The notes beneath the pieces are model-generated. The model was not told the DNA's origin, did not search any database, and worked only from the letters and a program-made list of their open reading frames with translations. Shown one piece after another: positions 15,323-23,781 of a DNA stretch of 64,000 nt. A program made the position numbers and the translations under genes. The DNA is taken from the NCBI GenBank assembly GCA_964466115.1, contig CAYXMH010000005.1, positions 1 through 64,000 on the forward strand, in the 5' to 3' direction. Position 1 is the stretch's first letter, and every line of letters begins with the position of its first letter. Source of the stretch: Pseudolysobacter sp964466115. Lineage in GTDB: Bacteria; Pseudomonadota; Gammaproteobacteria; Xanthomonadales; Rhodanobacteraceae.

Positions 15323-16087
15323 ATGTCTCGATTTATTGTTGCTATTCCGGCCCGTTATGGCTCCACCCGATTGCCTGGAAAACCCTTGCGATTGATCGCG
15401 GGCATTCCGATGATTGTGCGAGTAGTGCAGCGCGCTCGCTCGGCCGGGGCGGATCAGGTGGTCGTGGCCACGGATGATCAACGCATTGTGGATGCATTAG
15501 CCGATCAAGGCGTTGATATTTGTTTGACGGACGCCAATCACAGATGCGGCAGTGATCGGCTGGCCGAATGTGCGCGGCGGCTGGCTTGGCCGGATGACGC
15601 CATCGTGGTGAATTTGCAAGGCGATGAACCGTTGGCGCCCGTCAGCGGGATTGTCGCGGTGGCGCAGGCGTTAGCGTCCGACTCGGCGGTAATGTCCACC
15701 TTGGTTACGCCGGTCAAGGATCGTGCTGAGTTGTTTAATCCGAATTGTGTAAAAGTCGTATGCGATGGCGCTAATCGTGCCTGTTATTTCAGCCGGGCCC
15801 CGATTCCTTATGTGCGCGATGGTTTCGCTAACGGTGAAAACGCGCTACCGTTTGGCATTCCTTTTTTGCGGCATATCGGTATTTATGCTTATCGAGCCTC
15901 GTTTTTAAAGCGCTTTGCCGCTTTGCCCCCCACGCCGTTGGAGCAAGCCGAAGCGCTGGAACAGTTGCGTGCGTTGGAACATGGGTTTCCGATTGCGGTG
16001 CGTATGGCTCCGGAATCCTTCCCCGCGGGCGTGGATACTGAGGAAGATTTATTGCGCATCAACCAATGCTTTGCCAACCAGGCATAA
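15323..16087 (+). CDS. kdsB: 3-deoxy-manno-octulosonate cytidylyltransferase KdsB
   Basis: A 254-residue enzyme activating Kdo as CMP-Kdo for lipopolysaccharide inner-core synthesis. It has the nucleotide-binding start FIVAIPARYGSTRLPGKPL, the block VNLQGDEPLAP with a metal-binding Asp, and the C-terminal TPLEQAEALEQLRALEHG. Length matches the family. It sits with LPS and surface-sugar genes farther downstream (20263-25205) but is transcribed with the next gene, which starts 26 bases later. Confidence 0.97.
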   Translation: MSRFIVAIPARYGSTRLPGKPLRLIAGIPMIVRVVQRARSAGADQVVVATDDQRIVDALADQGVDICLTDANHRCGSDRLAECARRLAWPDDAIVVNLQGDEPLAPVSGIVAVAQALASDSAVMSTLVTPVKDRAELFNPNCVKVVCDGANRACYFSRAPIPYVRDGFANGENALPFGIPFLRHIGIYAYRASFLKRFAALPPTPLEQAEALEQLRALEHGFPIAVRMAPESFPAGVDTEEDLLRINQCFANQA

Positions 16088-16113
16088 TAAAAACGTGGGG
16101 TGGAGGAAACGCC

Positions 16114-17541
16114 GTGAACGCCAGAATCAAAGCACCACCGTTGCCAGCGCAAATCGACTGGGTTAATACCAGCGAAGCGCCCACATTGGAAAGCCTGCTT
16201 GGTCGGGTCGTCGTGTTGTGTTTTTGGAGCTACGATTGCGTCCATTGCCTAAATACCTTGCCGGACCTTCGCATTCTCGAAAACAAATACCACGACGGGC
16301 TGTCCGTGATTGGCGTGCATACACCAAAATACACGCATCAGCGCACCCTAGGGCCGGTACTGAAAGCCGTTAATCGACATTACATTCGATATCCGGTGGG
16401 AAACGACAAGGATTTTTTGCTGTGGCAACAATACGGCGTCAGCGCTTGGCCGACATTGGCGGTTATTGATGCGCAGGGCATGTTGGTCGGTTTATTGTCG
16501 GGAGAGGGGCGCCGCCAGGAACTGGATGCATTGATTGGGCAGTTACTAGACGAAGCGGCGCAGAAAGATTTGCGCGTTTATGAATCCTCAATCACCACCG
16601 TTCGACCCGAGGCGCGCATGCCGTTGCGGTTTCCGGCCAAGGTGCTCGCTACCGAAGCTTCCCTGTGGATTGCCGATACCGGAAACAATCGCGTCATTGA
16701 GGCCAATTTCGAAGGCCGTATCTTGCGTCAGTTTGGCTCCGGCAATCCCGGTTATTGGGATGGCCGCAATCGCGATTGCGGCTTCACCGAGCCGCAGGGA
16801 ATGACCCTATTGAGAGACTCCCTCTATCTTGCAGATACCGGAAATCATACGATTCGGCGCATTCGCTTGCTCGGTGGCGCGGTGGATACGGTCGCCGGAA
16901 CCGGAGTATTGGGTCACGATCGTCCGAATGAGAACGTTGAACCAAATAAGCTGGCCTTGTCGGCGCCGATGGATGTCGTCGCGCAAAACGATAAGATATA
17001 TATCTCCCTTGCCGGACAGAATCAAATAACCCAGCTTGATCTTGGCCGCGGCAAACTTTCGGTGCTGGCCGGCAGTGGCGAATTTGGTATGGACGAGGGC
17101 GAAGCACAGCGCGCCAGTTTTGCCCAACCGGGGGGGCTCGCCATTTTTGGCCAACAATTGGTGGTCGCCGATGCAGCCAGCTCCTCAATTCGGGTGATTC
17201 GATTGCTGGATAACCGTGTCAGTAATTTGATTGGCGCCGGGCTGTACGAATTTGGGGACGTCAGCGGCAAGCGTGACCAGGCGCGGCTACAAAATCCGCT
17301 TGGGTTGTGTTCCGATCCGCGCGGCTTGGTGTTCGTGGCCGATAGTTACAATGGGAAAATCAAGGCACTGAACATGCGCAGTGGCGAGATGCGTACGTTG
17401 AACATTCCACATCGTTTTCATGAACCGGCGGGTCTGTCATTAGCGGCGGGCGCATTGTGGGTGGCAAATACCAATGCGCATGAAATTGTGCGGGTTGATT
17501 TGACCACGGGTAAAGCACAACGAGTTCCGGTGGGCGAATAA
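16114..17541 (+). CDS. Thioredoxin-like domain fused to an NHL-repeat propeller
   Basis: A 475-residue protein. Residues 1-165 form a TlpA/thioredoxin-like domain with the redox motif WSYDCVHC and a cis-Pro region (SAWPTLAVID). Residues about 185-470 contain NHL repeats (LWIADTGNNRVIEANFEGRI, LYLADTGNHTIRRI, VFVADSYNGKIKAL and others), predicted to form a six-bladed beta-propeller. The architecture resembles the NHLRC2 family. No signal peptide is seen, so it is probably cytoplasmic. GTG 16114 is chosen for its strong ribosome site GGTGGAGG. The partner and reaction are unknown; the propeller likely binds a substrate for thiol-disulfide exchange. Confidence 0.85.
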   Translation: MNARIKAPPLPAQIDWVNTSEAPTLESLLGRVVVLCFWSYDCVHCLNTLPDLRILENKYHDGLSVIGVHTPKYTHQRTLGPVLKAVNRHYIRYPVGNDKDFLLWQQYGVSAWPTLAVIDAQGMLVGLLSGEGRRQELDALIGQLLDEAAQKDLRVYESSITTVRPEARMPLRFPAKVLATEASLWIADTGNNRVIEANFEGRILRQFGSGNPGYWDGRNRDCGFTEPQGMTLLRDSLYLADTGNHTIRRIRLLGGAVDTVAGTGVLGHDRPNENVEPNKLALSAPMDVVAQNDKIYISLAGQNQITQLDLGRGKLSVLAGSGEFGMDEGEAQRASFAQPGGLAIFGQQLVVADAASSSIRVIRLLDNRVSNLIGAGLYEFGDVSGKRDQARLQNPLGLCSDPRGLVFVADSYNGKIKALNMRSGEMRTLNIPHRFHEPAGLSLAAGALWVANTNAHEIVRVDLTTGKAQRVPVGE

Positions 17542-17548
17542 TCAATGC

Positions 17549-19375
17549 ATGATGGATGCTGTGGAGTTGCGTTTCGATCCAACATCGTATGTGCGCAGTT
17601 TGAGTTCGGCGCCTGGCGTGTATCGCATGTTCGATGCGAACAATGCGCTATTGTATGTCGGTAAGGCGGCGAATTTAAAAAAACGCGTCGGCAGTTATTT
17701 TTTGCGACCGATATTAGCGCCGCGCATCGCATCGATGGTGTCTCAAATTGCGCATGTGGAAGTGACGCTGACGCGCACGGAGGCCGAAGCCCTATTGCTC
17801 GAAAGCCAGCTGATCAAAACCTTGAAACCACGCTACAATATTTTGTTGCGTGATGATAAAAGTTATCCTTATATTTTTATTCCAACCAATGATGCGTATC
17901 CGCGTATCGCTTTTCATCGTGGTGCGCGTACGGCAAAAGGGCGTTACTTTGGGCCTTATCCCAGCGCTTATGCGGTGCGTGAAAGTTTGAATTTGATGCA
18001 AAAATTGTTTCGCATCCGCAATTGCGAAGACAGCTACTTCAAAAACCGGTCAAGACCGTGCTTGCAATACCAGATCAAGCGCTGCAGTGCACCTTGTGTA
18101 GGGTTGATTGAACCTGATAGCTACCAAGACAGCGTGCGTTACACCATTTTATTCCTGGAAGGACGCAGTCATTCGATCCTGGACGAATTGACAGCGGCGA
18201 TGGAGCAAGCCAGCAACGATCGCCAATACGAGCGAGCCGCGCTGCTGCGCGATCAAATCGCCACGTTGAAACAATTGCAGGCGCGCCATTACGTTCAAGG
18301 CGCAAATACCGACATGGACGTGGTGGCAGCGGAATTGGCGCACGGTGTCGCTTGCATCAGTGTGATGTATTTTCGGGGTGGCGTTAGCCTTGGCTCGCGC
18401 GCGTTTTTCCCCAAACTACCGATCGACGCCAGTGAAGAGGAGGTTTTAACCAGTTTCATTGCGCAGTATTACTTGGATAAACCCGCCCCGCACGAGCTGA
18501 TTGTCTCACACGCTTTGCAAGACGCCCGCATTTTGGGTGAAGCGTTATCGCAGCAAGCGGGGCATAGGGTGGTGGTTAAAGCCAAGGTGCGCGAAGAGCG
18601 TGCCGGATTCCTCGAGTTGGCAAAAAAGAATGCGCAGGCGGCCTTGGCGACCCACTTGGCCAGCAATCAAACCATGGACGAACGCTTCGAGGCGTTGCGT
18701 GCGCTGTTGAGTCTGGACGAGGCGCCGCAGCGCTTGGAGTGCTTTGACATCAGCCATACGATGGGCGAGGCGACCGTTGCTTCTTGTGTGGTGTTCGGCC
18801 CAAAAGGTCCCGAAAAATCGCAATATCGACGTTTTAACATCGACGGTGTGACACCGGGCGACGATTACACGGCGATGCGCCAAGCGTTGGAGCGCCGTTA
18901 TCAACGAATCCAGAGTGAAGAGGGGGTATTGCCGGATATCCTGTTGATTGATGGCGGTAAAGGGCAAGTTCGCCAGGCGGTCGAGGTGCTGGCCGAGTTA
19001 GGGATAACCGGTGTAGAAATTGTTGGTGTGGCCAAAGGGGAGCTGCGTAAACCGGGGCATGAAACGTTGATTCTTGGCGCGACCGGTAAAACGTTGTGGC
19101 CGGGTCCTGAATCACCCGCCTCCCATTTGATTCAAATGGTACGTGATGAAGCACATCGTTTTGCGATTACCGGCCATCGGCAGCGGCGCGGGCGAGCACG
19201 TGAGAAATCGCAATTGGAAGAAATTGTCGGCGTTGGCGCGAAACGGCGCGCGGCATTGTTAAAGCATTTTGGTGGCTTGAACGGCATTGCCGCCGCCGGC
19301 GTTGAGGAACTGGGCCAAGTGAAGGGCATTAGTCGGGATTTGGCAGAGCATATCTATGCCCGGTTTCACGGCTGA
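17549..19375 (+). CDS. uvrC: Excinuclease ABC subunit C (UvrC)
   Basis: A 608-residue nucleotide-excision-repair nuclease that makes both incisions. The GIY-YIG domain is at the start (GVYRMFDANNALLYVGKAAN), followed by the cysteine cluster CLQYQIKRCSAPCVG, a UvrB-interacting UVR motif (ERAALLRDQIATLKQLQ), the RNase H-like nuclease domain (ECFDISHTMGE, LLIDGGKGQ) and a C-terminal helix-hairpin-helix (IVGVGAKRRAALLKHFGG). uvrC followed by pgsA is a conserved gammaproteobacterial order. Confidence 0.98.
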   Translation: MMDAVELRFDPTSYVRSLSSAPGVYRMFDANNALLYVGKAANLKKRVGSYFLRPILAPRIASMVSQIAHVEVTLTRTEAEALLLESQLIKTLKPRYNILLRDDKSYPYIFIPTNDAYPRIAFHRGARTAKGRYFGPYPSAYAVRESLNLMQKLFRIRNCEDSYFKNRSRPCLQYQIKRCSAPCVGLIEPDSYQDSVRYTILFLEGRSHSILDELTAAMEQASNDRQYERAALLRDQIATLKQLQARHYVQGANTDMDVVAAELAHGVACISVMYFRGGVSLGSRAFFPKLPIDASEEEVLTSFIAQYYLDKPAPHELIVSHALQDARILGEALSQQAGHRVVVKAKVREERAGFLELAKKNAQAALATHLASNQTMDERFEALRALLSLDEAPQRLECFDISHTMGEATVASCVVFGPKGPEKSQYRRFNIDGVTPGDDYTAMRQALERRYQRIQSEEGVLPDILLIDGGKGQVRQAVEVLAELGITGVEIVGVAKGELRKPGHETLILGATGKTLWPGPESPASHLIQMVRDEAHRFAITGHRQRRGRAREKSQLEEIVGVGAKRRAALLKHFGGLNGIAAAGVEELGQVKGISRDLAEHIYARFHG

Positions 19376-19491
19376 GCGGCGGTTTCGTAGTGCGTATGTA
19401 AAAGCAGTGCTTTATGTCGTATCTTGCGCTGTATAAACTTATCGAATATCCATAGCCTTTATTCCATTTCCACTTGATAACTGCATTATCG

Positions 19492-19553
19492 TGTCATGCC
19501 AGTGGAGGCCGGCATCCGTTTCTTTTGGAATCTCGCTGGCGCGGGAATGACGA
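19492..19553. repeat. CGTCATTCCC-type dispersed inverted repeat, copy 1 (degenerate)
   Basis: GTCATGCCAGTGGAGGCCGGCATCC facing GCGCGGGAATGACGAC in the uvrC-pgsA gap, with an internal GCCGGC palindrome. It is a diverged version of the repeat at 48401-48477 and 59248-59275. The remainder of the 226-base gap holds nothing recognisable. Confidence 0.7.
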
Positions 19554-19601
19554 CGCCGATGAAGGTGAAATGAATTAGACCTGGATGACACAAACGCACC
19601 T

Positions 19602-20162
19602 ATGCCACTAACGCTACCCACCATCTTCACCTTGCTTCGTATCCTGATGCTGCCGGTTATGGTGTTGGTGTTTTATCTGCCGTTTAAAGGCGCGAATGTC
19701 GCGGCTGCGGGTATCTTTGTGCTAGCCGCGCTTACGGATTGGTTGGACGGTTATTTGGCGCGGCGATACTCGCAAATGTCGGCTTTCGGCGCATTTTTAG
19801 ATCCGGTGGCCGATAAGCTGATGGTGGCTGTAACCCTATTTTTGTTGGTTCAGGAAAACCCGACTCCGTTAATGGCGATCACCAGCGCAGTGATTGTTGG
19901 CCGAGAGATTGCCATCTCGGCCTTGCGCGAATGGATGGCCGAGATTGGTCAACGCACCCACGTGAATGTGGCGGGCATAGGCAAGGTTAAAACAACAATG
20001 CAGATGATCGCACTCGTGGTTTTGCTGTATCAGCACGATATGGAGGGGTTACGGCTGTTTAAGGTCGGGGAATGTTTGCTGGTGGTTGCTGCGGTATTGA
20101 CGATCTGGTCGGCGCTCCTTTATTTGCGCGCGGCGTGGCCCGCCATGCGTGCACGTGGCTAA
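19602..20162 (+). CDS. pgsA: CDP-diacylglycerol-glycerol-3-phosphate phosphatidyltransferase PgsA
   Basis: A 186-residue inner-membrane enzyme making phosphatidylglycerol phosphate. It has the CDP-alcohol phosphotransferase signature DWLDGYLARRYSQMSAFGAFLDPVADK (D-G-x2-A-R-x8-G-x3-D-x3-D). About five to six membrane helices and the usual length. It directly follows uvrC as in E. coli, but none of the tRNA genes often found beyond pgsA are present. Confidence 0.97.
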   Translation: MPLTLPTIFTLLRILMLPVMVLVFYLPFKGANVAAAGIFVLAALTDWLDGYLARRYSQMSAFGAFLDPVADKLMVAVTLFLLVQENPTPLMAITSAVIVGREIAISALREWMAEIGQRTHVNVAGIGKVKTTMQMIALVVLLYQHDMEGLRLFKVGECLLVVAAVLTIWSALLYLRAAWPAMRARG

Positions 20163-20222
20163 TTGCAGTAAATTAACGGTTTTTTTTAAGGCATAACGCT
20201 GTGCGCGGTAGGTTCTGCGCTT

Positions 20223-20228
20223 TATAAT
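20223..20228 (+). promoter_or_regulatory. Candidate -10 element of the nucleotide-sugar operon
   Basis: A perfect TATAAT 34 bases before the rfbB ATG. No good -35 is visible at the right distance, so this is a tentative promoter for rfbBACD-manC. Confidence 0.4.
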
Positions 20229-20262
20229 CGCTCTTTTATTTGTGTCAGCAGCGTTCTAACCA

Positions 20263-21318
20263 ATGAAAACCTTACTTGTAACGGGAGCGGCGGGCTTTAT
20301 CGGCGGCAATTTTGTGCTGGACCTGATTGGGCTCGGGGGGTATCGGGTCGTCAATCTCGATAAGCTCACATACGCCGGGAATTTGGATACGCTGGCTAGC
20401 CTTCGCTCTAATCCGAATCATTTTTTCGTGCAGGGCGATATTGGGGACCGTGAACTGGTGACTCAGCTGTTGACTGACCATGGCGTCAGCGCCATCGTCA
20501 ATTTTGCGGCCGAGTCGCATGTCGATCGATCGATCGATGGCCCCGCGCAGTTTGTGCAGACCAATGTAGTGGCGACGCTCAGCCTGCTTGAGTGTGCATT
20601 GTCCTATTGGCGCGGCCTGTCTTTGGAACAACAAGACGGATTCCGGTTTCTCCACGTTTCCACCGACGAGGTATACGGATCGCTCGGCCCGGTAGGGCGC
20701 TTTACCGAGGAAACCGCCTACGCCCCCAACTCACCTTATTCGGCGAGCAAGGCCGCCTCCGATCATTTGGTGCGCGCTTTTCACCATACCTATGGCCTGC
20801 CCACGTTAACAACGAACTGTTCCAATAATTACGGCCCGTACCAGTTTCCAGAGAAGCTGATCCCGCTGATGATTCAAAAAGCGCTGACCGGACAACCGCT
20901 GCCGGTGTATGGCGATGGACGCAATATTCGCGATTGGCTGTACGTGCTCGATCATTGCCGGGCGATTTTGCGCGTTTTGGAAATTGGGCGTGTTGGTGAG
21001 GTGTACAACATTGGCGGCGATGCTGAGCGTGAAAACATCCACGTAGTAAAAACCATTTGCCAGCTATTGGATGAGCGCAAACCGCTACCCGCTGGTCGTA
21101 AGCGTGAGTCGTTGATTACCTATGTCAAAGATCGTCCCGGGCATGACCGGCGCTATGCGATCGACGCCAGCAAAATCAAGAAGACATTGAATTGGCACCC
21201 GACCGAAACGTTTGAATCCGGCATTGCGCGTACCGTGGATTGGTATTTGTCCAATCAAGCTTGGTGCAACAGGGTGTTGGATGGCAGTTATCGGGGCGAG
21301 CGCTTGGGTGTGGCGTAG
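20263..21318 (+). CDS. rfbB: dTDP-glucose 4,6-dehydratase RfbB/RmlB
   Basis: A 351-residue extended SDR enzyme, second step of dTDP-L-rhamnose synthesis. It has the NAD motif TGAAGFIGGNF, NFAAESHVDRSI, the active-site block HVSTDEVYGSLG and the catalytic YSASKAAS (Tyr-x3-Lys). Length is as expected. The last codon pair GCG-TAG reads into the GGTGGGC repeat, so that repeat supplies the stop codon. It is the first gene of the operon. Confidence 0.97.
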   Translation: MKTLLVTGAAGFIGGNFVLDLIGLGGYRVVNLDKLTYAGNLDTLASLRSNPNHFFVQGDIGDRELVTQLLTDHGVSAIVNFAAESHVDRSIDGPAQFVQTNVVATLSLLECALSYWRGLSLEQQDGFRFLHVSTDEVYGSLGPVGRFTEETAYAPNSPYSASKAASDHLVRAFHHTYGLPTLTTNCSNNYGPYQFPEKLIPLMIQKALTGQPLPVYGDGRNIRDWLYVLDHCRAILRVLEIGRVGEVYNIGGDAERENIHVVKTICQLLDERKPLPAGRKRESLITYVKDRPGHDRRYAIDASKIKKTLNWHPTETFESGIARTVDWYLSNQAWCNRVLDGSYRGERLGVA

Positions 21319-21376
21319 GGTGGGCTTTAGCCCACCGCGTTATTCTGAAAAAACGGTGGGTTAAAGCCCACCCTAC
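21315..21376. repeat. GGTGGGC/GCCCACC double-hairpin repeat, copy 2
   Basis: GTAGGGTGGGCTTTAGCCCACCG, about 16 bases, then CGGTGGGTTAAAGCCCACCCTAC: two hairpins that are also inverse complements. It lies inside the operon, between rfbB and rfbA, overlapping the rfbB stop codon and ending 13 bases before the rfbA start. Confidence 0.92.
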
Positions 21377-21389
21377 AAAGGCAGAAAAA

Positions 21390-22277
21390 GTGACTATTGC
21401 AAAAGGCATTATATTGGCGGGCGGCTCCGGCTCGCGGCTTTACCCATTGACGCAGGTGATGAGTAAACAGCTGTTGCCGGTGTACGACAAGCCGATGATC
21501 TATTATCCCCTCAGCACCTTGATGCTGGCTGGTATCCGGCAGGTGTTGGTGATCAATACACCGCACGAGCAAGCGTTGTTTCGCGCGCTGTTGGGTGATG
21601 GCTCGCAATGGGGTATTGAGATTTCCTACGCCGTGCAGCCATCACCGGATGGATTGGCGCAAGCGTTTTTGATTGGGCGCGAATTCGTGAAAGACCAGCC
21701 GAGTTGTTTGATTCTCGGTGATAATATTTTCTACGGCCATGGGCTTACCGAGGTATTGCGCCGCGCCGCAGGATGTCGCGATGGCGCCACGGTATTTGGC
21801 TACTGGGTTAAGGACCCGGAGCGTTATGGGGTTGCCGAGTTCGATGCGAGCGGCAAGGTGATTGGCTTGGAGGAAAAACCGAGCAAACCCAAATCGAATT
21901 ACGCGGTGACGGGGTTGTACTTTTACGACGGCCGCGTGTGCGATTTTGCCGCGGCACTGAAACCTTCCGCACGCGGTGAGCTTGAGATAACCGATCTCAA
22001 TCGCTGCTATTTGGAGATCGGTGCGCTTGGTCTGGAAAAACTGGGTCGCGGCTATGCCTGGCTTGACACCGGCACGCACGAATCGCTGGTGGAAGCGTCG
22101 AACTACATCCAGACCATTGAGAATCGCCAGGGGTTAAAAATCAACTGTCCGGAGGAGATCGCCTTTACGAACGGATGGATTGATGCGGAGCAATTGTTGC
22201 GCTTAGCGCAGCCGCTCGCAAAAAACGGTTATGGACAGTATCTGCAGAACCTGGCAAAGCACGGAGCGATGCAGTGA
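21390..22277 (+). CDS. rfbA: Glucose-1-phosphate thymidylyltransferase RfbA/RmlA
   Basis: A 295-residue enzyme making dTDP-glucose, first step of the rhamnose pathway. It begins AKGIILAGGSGSRLYPLTQV with the nucleotide-binding GGSGSRL, followed by SKQLLPVYDKPMIYYPL and the GDNIFYGHG block. I choose GTG 21390 because it gives the normal N terminus; upstream in-frame sequence is the repeat and not coding. The stop overlaps the next start by four bases. Confidence 0.96.
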   Translation: MTIAKGIILAGGSGSRLYPLTQVMSKQLLPVYDKPMIYYPLSTLMLAGIRQVLVINTPHEQALFRALLGDGSQWGIEISYAVQPSPDGLAQAFLIGREFVKDQPSCLILGDNIFYGHGLTEVLRRAAGCRDGATVFGYWVKDPERYGVAEFDASGKVIGLEEKPSKPKSNYAVTGLYFYDGRVCDFAAALKPSARGELEITDLNRCYLEIGALGLEKLGRGYAWLDTGTHESLVEASNYIQTIENRQGLKINCPEEIAFTNGWIDAEQLLRLAQPLAKNGYGQYLQNLAKHGAMQ

Positions 22278-22831
22278 AGGTGATAAAAACCCAACTCACC
22301 GATTGCGTCGTGATTGAGCCAAACGTGCACGGCGATGCGCGCGGCTTTTTCTACGAGAGTTTTCATCAAGCGAAGTTCGCCGAGCACGGGTTGCATCTTA
22401 ATTTTGTGCAAACCAACGTTTCGCGCTCTGCCCGATCGGTTTTGCGCGGTTTGCATTATCAGTATCCGCATCCACAAGGAAAGCTTGTCAATGTGTTGGA
22501 GGGAGAGGTCTACGATGTAGCCGTGGATATACGAGTGGGCTCGCCCGGTTTCGGGCAATGGGCGGCGGTAGTCTTATCAGCGGAAAATAAACGCCAGTTT
22601 TGGATACCGGAAGGCTTCGCCCACGGGTTTGCCGTATTGTCCGATCACGCCACGTTTTGCTATCAATGCACGGCCCTGTACGATCGTGAAACGGACGCGG
22701 GAATTCGGTGGAATGATGGAGCGATTGGCGTTGATTGGCCAATCAGTGCGCCTTTGTTATCCGATAAAGATAAAAACGCGCCGTTTCTTGCCGATATTCC
22801 GCCCGAGCGGTTGCCGAAATATTCGTCGTGA
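22274..22831 (+). CDS. rfbC: dTDP-4-dehydrorhamnose 3,5-epimerase RfbC/RmlC
   Basis: A 185-residue cupin-fold epimerase. The catalytic His lies in RGLHYQYPHPQGKLV, followed by GEVYDVAVDIRVGSP and FWIPEGFAHGFAVLSD with its conserved Tyr downstream. Third step of dTDP-L-rhamnose synthesis. GTG start overlapping the rfbA TGA; its own TGA overlaps rfbD in the same way. Confidence 0.97.
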   Translation: MKVIKTQLTDCVVIEPNVHGDARGFFYESFHQAKFAEHGLHLNFVQTNVSRSARSVLRGLHYQYPHPQGKLVNVLEGEVYDVAVDIRVGSPGFGQWAAVVLSAENKRQFWIPEGFAHGFAVLSDHATFCYQCTALYDRETDAGIRWNDGAIGVDWPISAPLLSDKDKNAPFLADIPPERLPKYSS

Positions 22832-23781
22832 AAATTCTATTGCTGGGCGCAAACGGTCAGGTGGGGTTCGAGCTGCTGCGAGCGCTATCGCCATTGGGCG
22901 ATGTGTTACCAGCGACGCGCTCGGGCGTATTACCTGGGGGAAAAAAATGCGAACCAGTGGATCTTGGGCAAACACAAGCTTTGGCGAATGCATTAAGCAG
23001 AACCGCGCCCGATCTGATCGTAAACGCCGCCGCTTATACAGCCGTGGATCGCGCCGAGGATGAGCCTGCCCTGGCGGAAAGCATCAATCACCACGCTTTG
23101 CAGGTGATCGGCCAATGGGCAAAAGAAAACCAATCATCCGTTGTGCACTATTCAACCGATTATGTTTTTGACGGCGCGGCTGCGTGTCCTTATCGCGAGG
23201 ATGCTGCTGTAGCGCCTTTGGGTGTGTATGGCCGCAGCAAATTGGCAGGAGAGCGCGCGCTGGTTGAAAGCGGTTGTGAGCATCTGATTTTGCGCACAGC
23301 ATGGGTATATGCCGCACGCGGGCACAATTTTTTGCGCACGATGTTGCGCTTGGGATACGAGCGCGATCAATTAAAGGTGGTTAATGACCAATACGGGGCA
23401 CCGACTTCGAGTCGGTTACTGGCGGCGACGACGTTGGCGTTGCTGGTGCGCAAAGCTTCGCTCAAATCGCCGCAGCGGCGTGCGCTGGATGGGGTGTATC
23501 ATCTCACCGCATCCGGTATGTGCAGTTGGTTTGATTTCTCCAGTGCCATTATCGGGCGTGCGGTTGCGGCGGGCTTTCTGAAATGCGCCCCGGAAATGAT
23601 CGCCATTGCCACCAAGGATTTCCCGACGAAGGCGCGCCGGCCGGCGTACTCGGTGCTGGATACGACAAAAATCCGCGATAACTTCGGCATAAGCTTGCCC
23701 GCTTGGGAAAGTGGATTGGATGATGTCATCGGCGAATTGGCTGAAATTCGGAAGGTGCAAATGGGAACGCAATCATGTTGA
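22828..23781 (+). CDS. rfbD: dTDP-4-dehydrorhamnose reductase RfbD/RmlD
   Basis: A 317-residue SDR reductase completing dTDP-L-rhamnose. NAD(P)H motif GANGQVGFELL; NAAAYTAVDRAEDEP; VHYSTDYVFDG; catalytic YGRSKLAGE. GTG start in a four-base overlap with rfbC, and a seven-base overlap with manC, indicating tight translational coupling. Confidence 0.97.
   Translation: MKILLLGANGQVGFELLRALSPLGDVLPATRSGVLPGGKKCEPVDLGQTQALANALSRTAPDLIVNAAAYTAVDRAEDEPALAESINHHALQVIGQWAKENQSSVVHYSTDYVFDGAAACPYREDAAVAPLGVYGRSKLAGERALVESGCEHLILRTAWVYAARGHNFLRTMLRLGYERDQLKVVNDQYGAPTSSRLLAATTLALLVRKASLKSPQRRALDGVYHLTASGMCSWFDFSSAIIGRAVAAGFLKCAPEMIAIATKDFPTKARRPAYSVLDTTKIRDNFGISLPAWESGLDDVIGELAEIRKVQMGTQSC

Noticed and set aside
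16066..16113. Upstream start of the thioredoxin-NHL protein overlapping kdsB
   Set aside because: The GTG at 16114 has a strong ribosome site; the upstream extension overlaps kdsB out of frame.
20163..20262. tRNA genes expected after pgsA
   Set aside because: No cloverleaf or T-arm sequence; the 100 bases hold only a candidate promoter.
21240..21389. Longer rfbA reading frame
   Set aside because: Its first 50 codons translate the end of rfbB and the palindromic repeat; family alignment starts at GTG 21390.
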